Below, piece after piece: positions 62,101 through 64,000 of a stretch of 64,000 nt of DNA. Below the pieces are notes generated by a model. That model was not told the origin of the DNA. It worked only from the letters and a program-made list of their open reading frames with translations, and did not search any database. Made by a program: the position numbers and the translations under genes. The stretch is taken from the NCBI GenBank assembly GCA_018389105.1, contig JACATO010001005.1:327001-391000 (forward strand), written 5' to 3'. Numbering within the stretch: position 1 is the first letter of the stretch; every line of letters starts with the position of its first letter. This DNA comes from Nautilus pompilius. Its lineage: Eukaryota > Mollusca > Cephalopoda > Nautilida > Nautilidae.

Positions 62101-64000
62101 CTCACTTCCTTAATTTTCGTGAAATTATGAAAAATTCTGGTTAATATACATTGTAAAAAGAGAGAGAATAACAGACTGGCGGCAACAGTCGGCAGTATTT
62201 AATTCTTCATCTCACTTAATCATTATTTTCCTTCCCTCATCTCTAATTACTAGCTGTGAATTCCATATTGCTGACTTGCTTTATCAGTAGAAATTACCAG
62301 AAACACGACTTTATACTTGTTTTCAAAAGTCGGGGCATTATCTGAGCTGTTGTCAACAGTTGACAAAGGAACCACCGCTGTCCAACTCTTCATGCATTGT
62401 GTTGGTGGATGAATAGTTTTCCAAACTGAAAGTAATGTCTGAATTGAGCTGAAGCATTGAAGGAGTTGGGTTAAGATGGAGGCAGGTTATTTACACTCTT
62501 AAGCTCCATGTAAGGTTTTGGAACTAATGGTGCTAAGTCCCGACAAAGTGCTGATGCGTTATAAAGCGGAAAGCATGGACAAGGGTTCTACATTCTATTA
62601 GAAAGGTTTTAGAAATATAAAGAAAAAAAACAATTGCCAGTTTTGAAGCTTGGCGAAAGTACATTTGTGCGAGAACAGTATACTTATTCATTTGTTATCT
62701 TTCCATGTTGTGTTTTTTTTTTTCTTTCTTAGGCTGGGCCCTCAATTGAACAGCGTTTTGAGTCTTACTACAACTACTGCAACCTGTTTAACTACATCCT
62801 CAGTAAGTCAGCTTCATCTCCAACTTCGGCTGGTGTGACCTTAGGGGTTTCTCACCAATTATTACATGGTCTGCTTTCGTGACCACCCTCCCTCCAATAG
62901 AATATCTGAAGAGCCTTAGCATTAGTTAGGGCCACCTTTGGCTGCTTGACCACTCTGTGGCATGGATTCCACAAAATGTCACAACAACATAAACAAACTA
63001 GCAACTGTTTCTCCAAGCAAAACTGCATCAATAAGTTTACTGGTGTGTACAGAGACGTTGATAGATACTTGGTTGTGGAAGGCATGGTGACCTCTCCCTG
63101 TCCCTTTAAAGCCATCATTCAAAACCAATTAATTTGACAGGGAGTCAATTTTTTTAAATATGATACCCAGACACGTGATGGGTTAGATGCTTTAGAAATT
63201 TTTGATTTTTTTTCTTAGTTTCCTCCACCCTGTAAAGAATCAGGTGGTTTTCATTGCTGTTTTTATCATTAGACAATACATAAATCCTGCTTTCACTTTA
63301 CACTTGTGCAAGATGTATTTTTCATAAAGAAGCAAACAAGATTATTATTATTCTATTTTTGGGGGAGGTGTCAGTAAAAGCAGCAGTTTCAGTGACCATT
63401 TTCAAAGTCTCAATTATAAAACAACCTTATTTACCATTCTTAACTGCATGGTTTAGTGAATTAAAGGGGGAGACTTAATAGCTTTTAAAATACAACAAAA
63501 ACCCATTAAAAGTGCAATAATGCCCCAACAAGCAGGAAAACAAAAATGTTTGTCAAATTTGCCTCTGACTTTTATTACAAAGATGCAGACATACCAATAC
63601 CTTTGGATCTTCCTAACCAATGGCTGTGGGACATCGTTGACGAGTTTATCTACCAGGTAAGATTCTTTTTAAATGAACGCTATCAAAAAGGCATTTGCTT
63701 CGCAAGGGTTAAGTTACCTGAGATGCTTAAAAGAAAAAAAAACCAGCTTCGATGAAGACACCTACCTAGATAGAACAGCACTAGCTTCCTCTGCACCGGA
63801 GTTTCTCAAGCTTTTTTTTTTGGCTTATGGCCCCTTTTTTGAACCCACTTGTGCCACCATGGCCCTTCTAAATATAATAAGAAAAATGCAAGACATGGTA
63901 TGACACGTGATTGGGGCCCACCACACTTTGATGTACGCTATCTCTGTGTGCACCGTTGTCACTCAACACAACATTATTACTCAGTAACTCAATAAGGAAC
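35143..64000 (+). CDS. EIF3L: Translation initiation factor eIF3 subunit L (partial, alternative first exons)
   Basis: eIF3 subunit L, a PCI-type subunit of the eIF3 complex that works on the 40S ribosome. Coding exons: exon 1 at 35143-35172 (unit 1) or 44733-44762 (unit 2), then 56492-56546, 58281-58428, 59771-59850, 60531-60592, 62733-62802, 63583-63656; phases all agree, giving the first ~173 residues. Read: MWNEEKFDAE then ADPYSAPVYPSADYDCHTGD, VPEVIKNFLTYF, KLTDRFFRNTAWPSAD, TLYKELYYRHIYARVP, SIEQRFESYYNYCNLFNYIL and PNQWLWDIVDEFIYQ, matching the N-terminal third of animal EIF3L block by block. The PCI domain lies beyond the right edge. The exon 1 nearest to exon 2 (unit 3) is defective, so the intact protein would require an exon 1 lying 11.7 or 21.3 kb upstream of exon 2. 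Confidence 0.93.
35285..36155 (+). repeat. 78-bp minisatellite, unit 1 (about 12 copies)
   Basis: Tandem copies of a CCCCTACTCTCGGTATTAGA-bearing unit, mostly 78 bp with 67-73-bp variants, just inside EIF3L intron 1. The minus-strand open frames repeating MDHSPSLLSLIPRVGDR are a by-product of the 26-codon period. Confidence 0.92.
36793..37040 (+). other. Unidentified open frame, unit 1 copy (frameshifted)
   Basis: Same frame as the 46207-46455 copy but with 2 nt missing after the YRRLIQT stretch, so the frame breaks early. Lies in the EIF3L intron fragment. Confidence 0.35.
37198..37383. repeat. Junction spacer between units 1 and 2
   Basis: 186 bp absent from the right end of unit 3 and from the left flank of unit 1, but repeated at the unit 2/3 junction. 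No coding potential seen. Confidence 0.7.
38177..38182 (-). terminator. Poly(A) signal, unit 2 receptor
   Basis: Minus-strand AATAAA about 120 nt after the stop codon of the intact receptor. Confidence 0.6.
38300..44300 (-). CDS. TNF-receptor-like membrane protein, unit 2 (intact)
   Basis: The intact copy. Exons 44243-44300, 43620-43748, 42795-42926, 41565-41702, 40630-40764, 39359-39553 and 38300-38352 give 279 residues. Residues 1-19 are the signal peptide. Residues 20-62, 63-106, 107-152 and 153-197 are four six-cysteine modules of the form C-x10-13-C-x2-C-x2-3-C-x5-11-C-x3-C; each has an aromatic patch (YYD, YFDD, YFA, YYDF) before the second Cys, as in the ligand-contact loop of BCMA and TACI. 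The stalk is Asn/Ser/Pro rich; residues 222-241 are the membrane helix. The 38-residue tail has no death domain but contains PVQSED (258-263), a match to the PxQxxD TRAF2-type motif. N-glycosylation sites lie in modules 1, 2 and 4. All internal introns up to exon 6 are phase 1, the pattern of shuffled extracellular modules. The ligand is unknown. Confidence 0.87.
43903..44114 (+). repeat. 106-bp direct duplication private to unit 2
   Basis: Two nearly identical copies (43903-44008 and 44009-44114), each starting ACACTAAGTTATGGCAGGAC, in receptor intron 1. Units 1 and 3 have one copy. Confidence 0.9.
44301..44732. promoter_or_regulatory. Bidirectional promoter, unit 2
   Basis: Equivalent region with a partly decayed heat-shock array at 44531-44565 (five of seven pentamers match), a TTC/GAA pair at 44600-44607, a CACGTG at 44574-44579 and one copy of the 69-bp repeat that is expanded in unit 3. 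The unit 1 CRE is absent. Confidence 0.65.
44733..44762 (+). CDS. EIF3L: EIF3L exon 1, unit 2 copy (intact)
   Basis: Same ten residues as the unit 1 copy and the same GAG|GTAAAT donor. An in-frame upstream ATG at 44664 also exists. Splicing to exon 2 at 56492 would need an 11.7-kb intron that skips the damaged unit 3 exon. Confidence 0.75.
44884..45575 (+). repeat. 78-bp minisatellite, unit 2 (about 10 copies)
   Basis: Same repeat and position as in unit 1, with a different copy number and order of length variants. Confidence 0.92.
46207..46455 (+). other. Unidentified open frame, unit 2 copy
   Basis: About 82 codons from QDDHKERNYCPHEYNSV through SSTLHYKVLHEYGQF and IVGVPGRDDIKIDGYRRLIQ to MGSGCKHL and stop. 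An acceptor-like TTAATCAG lies just before it. I do not recognise the protein. It could be a relic of a repeat, a processed gene fragment or an alternative exon. Confidence 0.35.
46616..46801. repeat. Junction spacer between units 2 and 3
   Basis: Second copy of the 186-bp spacer, nearly identical to 37198-37383. Confidence 0.7.
47578..47583 (-). terminator. Poly(A) signal, unit 3 receptor
   Basis: Minus-strand AATAAA at the position equivalent to those in units 1 and 2. Confidence 0.55.
47697..53426 (-). pseudogene. TNF-receptor-like gene, unit 3 (broken copy)
   Basis: Same seven exons: 53366-53423 (start may extend to 53426, where a second ATG adds one Met), 52843-52971, 52022-52151, 50947-51086, 49992-50126, 48756-48950 and 47697-47752. 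The second-module exon is 130 nt, not 132; the 2-nt loss shifts the frame into a TGA within a few codons, so the product would keep only the signal peptide, module 1 and part of module 2. The module 3 exon has a net gain of 2 nt. The membrane and tail exons stay open, including PVQSE and a tail with one extra Lys. The splice site after module 4 uses GTACGT instead of GTAAGT. Most likely a recent pseudogene; a short secreted product cannot be excluded. Minus-strand AATAAA lies at 47578-47583. Confidence 0.75.
53427..54197. promoter_or_regulatory. Bidirectional promoter, unit 3
   Basis: The equivalent region is enlarged by a minisatellite (53509-53990). The heat-shock array is gone: only a remnant reading GTACTCGAATG remains near 54063-54073. 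The E-box and the CRE are absent. Confidence 0.6.
53509..53990 (+). repeat. 69-bp minisatellite with Rel/NF-kB-like sites
   Basis: Seven copies of about 66-70 bp start at 53509, 53578, 53648, 53714, 53783, 53852 and 53922. Five begin GGGAAAAACC; two have CT in place of CC. Because the period is near 23 codons, the + strand shows an artificial open frame with a repeated KVGKNHWKLLLTRNEHHAGD block; I do not call it a gene. Unit 2 has a single diverged copy (GGTAAAAACC near 44386). Confidence 0.85.
54198..54227 (+). pseudogene. EIF3L: EIF3L exon 1, unit 3 copy (damaged)
   Basis: The coding start MWNEEKFDA is present, but the exon end reads GCGAGTAAAA instead of GCGGAGGTAAAT. The only donor-like GT lies one codon earlier, and joining from it to exon 2 would give an immediate TGA. 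A new out-of-frame ATG at 54191 in good context (GCCATGG) opens a nine-codon frame over the true start. Both changes argue against use for EIF3L protein. Confidence 0.65.
54343..54602 (+). repeat. 78-bp minisatellite, unit 3 (4 copies)
   Basis: Shortest of the three arrays: four cores at roughly 54346, 54422, 54499 and 54577. Confidence 0.9.
54895..54962. repeat. 68-bp perfect palindrome inside the transposon
   Basis: Two 34-bp arms (54895-54928 and 54929-54962) are exact reverse complements with no loop. It is AT-rich and lies just upstream of the transposon coding remnant. Confidence 0.93.
55003..55554 (+). CDS. Transposon protein, C-terminal remnant
   Basis: An open frame of about 183 codons inside the transposon, without its own ATG at the first conserved residue (it opens LHIKLGLMKQFVKALNK). 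Conserved-looking blocks are GPQIRTLMRD, NAWVSFTDVVTNFLG, SIKVHFLFSHLDRFPGNLGD and EEQGERFHQDIKTMEERYQG, ending HKRKSYKRQFHFCE. I remember similar uncharacterised proteins repeated in arthropod and other invertebrate genomes, always as transposon-like families; I do not know the catalytic domain. The 5' part of the gene is missing here, so this is a truncated copy. It is unusually free of stops for a fossil, suggesting recent insertion. Confidence 0.6.
   Translation: MHIKLGLMKQFVKALNKDGDCFKYICRQFPGLSIEKAKGGIFDGPQIRTLMRDSDFTNHMNMVELNAWVSFTDVVTNFLGNHKADNYKQLVRKMLTAYEKLGANVSIKVHFLFSHLDRFPGNLGDYSEEQGERFHQDIKTMEERYQGKWDEHMMADYCWNLLRDCPKVAHKRKSYKRQFHFCE
56492..56546 (+). CDS. EIF3L: EIF3L exon 2
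   Basis: Acceptor TTTTAAG, donor CAG|GTAAGT, 55 nt. It encodes ADPYSAPVYPSADYDCHT, the acidic/Tyr-rich N-terminus with the YD-HTGDP signature completed by exon 3. Present only in unit 3. Confidence 0.9.
58281..58428 (+). CDS. EIF3L: EIF3L exon 3
   Basis: Acceptor TTAAACAG, donor GG|GTAAGA, 148 nt. It encodes GDPTQDMDYDRHPPIQGYIV and then PEVIKNFLTYFLKCITEQNV, ending YEMQTAYENG. The VPEVIKNF motif matches EIF3L. Absent from units 1 and 2. Confidence 0.93.
58626..58874 (+). other. Unidentified open frame, unit 3 copy in EIF3L intron 3
   Basis: Same frame as the unit 2 copy, open to its stop, with a handful of amino-acid changes. It lies about 200 bp after EIF3L exon 3, on the gene's own strand. 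Confidence 0.35.
59061..59770. other. EIF3L intron 3, single-copy part
   Basis: AT-rich intron sequence to the right of the triplication, with no recognised feature. Confidence 0.6.
59771..59850 (+). CDS. EIF3L: EIF3L exon 4
   Basis: Acceptor CTCTGCAG, donor AATG|GTAAGA, 80 nt. It encodes FNKLTDRFFRNTAWPSADVI followed by APIVQN; WTKLTERFFKNTPWPEAEAI is the human counterpart as I recall it. Confidence 0.95.
59851..60530. other. EIF3L intron 4
   Basis: Non-coding; nothing recognised besides the splice sites. Confidence 0.6.
60531..60592 (+). CDS. EIF3L: EIF3L exon 5
   Basis: Acceptor GTTTTCAG, donor CCG|GTACGG, 62 nt. It encodes DQIFLTLYKELYYRHIYARV plus P; LYKELYYRHIYA is the strongest EIF3L signature in the window. 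Confidence 0.97.
60593..62732. other. EIF3L intron 5
   Basis: 2.1 kb. An 81-codon minus-strand open frame (60944-61189) has no recognisable similarity and is not called. No RNA gene or repeat identified. Confidence 0.55.
62733..62802 (+). CDS. EIF3L: EIF3L exon 6
   Basis: Acceptor TTTCTTAG, donor CTCA|GTAAGT, 70 nt. It encodes AGPSIEQRFESYYNYCNLFN and YIL. Confidence 0.96.
62803..63582. other. EIF3L intron 6
   Basis: The 62830-63140 part has a different texture and an 88-codon minus-strand frame, which could be a dispersed repeat remnant; I could not assign a family. Confidence 0.5.
63583..63656 (+). CDS. EIF3L: EIF3L exon 7
   Basis: Acceptor TTACAAAG, donor CAG|GTAAGA, 74 nt. With one base from exon 6 it encodes NADIPIPLDLPNQWLWDIVD and then EFIYQ. 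Confidence 0.95.
63657..64000. other. EIF3L intron 7, 5' part
   Basis: Sequence after the exon 7 donor up to the window edge. A 76-codon open frame runs through it but shows no relation to EIF3L, so I treat it as intron. Confidence 0.6.

Noticed and set aside
62852-63118. 88-codon minus-strand frame in EIF3L intron 6
   Set aside because: It looks like a remnant of a dispersed repeat, but I could not match it to a family with any confidence.

Overview
This window is AT-rich animal nuclear DNA. It has split genes with GT-AG introns, several kilobases of intron per exon, decayed hAT and Tc1/mariner DNA transposons, minisatellites and a large tandem segmental duplication. I see no bacterial operon, CRISPR array or intact retroelement. 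The first gene looks like a Gv-class G-protein alpha subunit. As I recall, that class is kept in many invertebrates and fish but lost in insects and tetrapods. The EIF3L sequence is also quite diverged from human. A non-insect invertebrate is therefore most likely, but I cannot name the species.

Layout. (1) 1-24474, + strand: eight coding exons covering all but the first exon of the G-alpha gene. Its large intron (2126-15739) holds two dead hAT transposase copies in opposite orientations, and later introns hold one probable and one possible Tc1/mariner remnant. (2) 24475-28107: G-alpha 3' flank, nothing recognised. (3) 28108-59060: a tandem triplication with units starting at 28108, 37384 and 46802. 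Each unit carries a seven-exon TNF-receptor-like gene on the - strand, head to head with a copy of the EIF3L promoter and first coding exon on the + strand, followed by a 78-bp minisatellite in EIF3L intron 1. Units 1 and 2 lack EIF3L exons 2-3; only unit 3 keeps them. (4) 56492-64000: EIF3L exons 2-7; the gene runs off the right edge.

How the parts work together. The receptor has a signal peptide, four BCMA/TACI-type cysteine-rich modules (one exon each), one membrane segment and a short tail with a possible TRAF-binding site. Only the unit 2 copy reads through intact. Unit 1 loses the tail through a 1-nt deletion, and unit 3 is broken in its second cysteine module. EIF3L first exons are intact in units 1 and 2 but damaged in unit 3, the one nearest the rest of the gene. 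A normal EIF3L protein would therefore have to start at a distant duplicated promoter and splice over 11-21 kb. The three bidirectional promoters have diverged strikingly: unit 1 has a perfect run of 11 heat-shock pentamers plus a CRE, unit 2 has a decayed version, and unit 3 has lost it and instead carries a minisatellite with a GGGAAAAACC Rel/NF-kB-like site in five of seven copies. A 1.33-kb CACTG-ended DNA transposon with a TTA target duplication sits only in unit 3, and units 1 and 2 supply the empty site.

All protein identities come from recognising motifs by eye; no searches were run. A false duplication in the assembly is the main alternative for the triplication.
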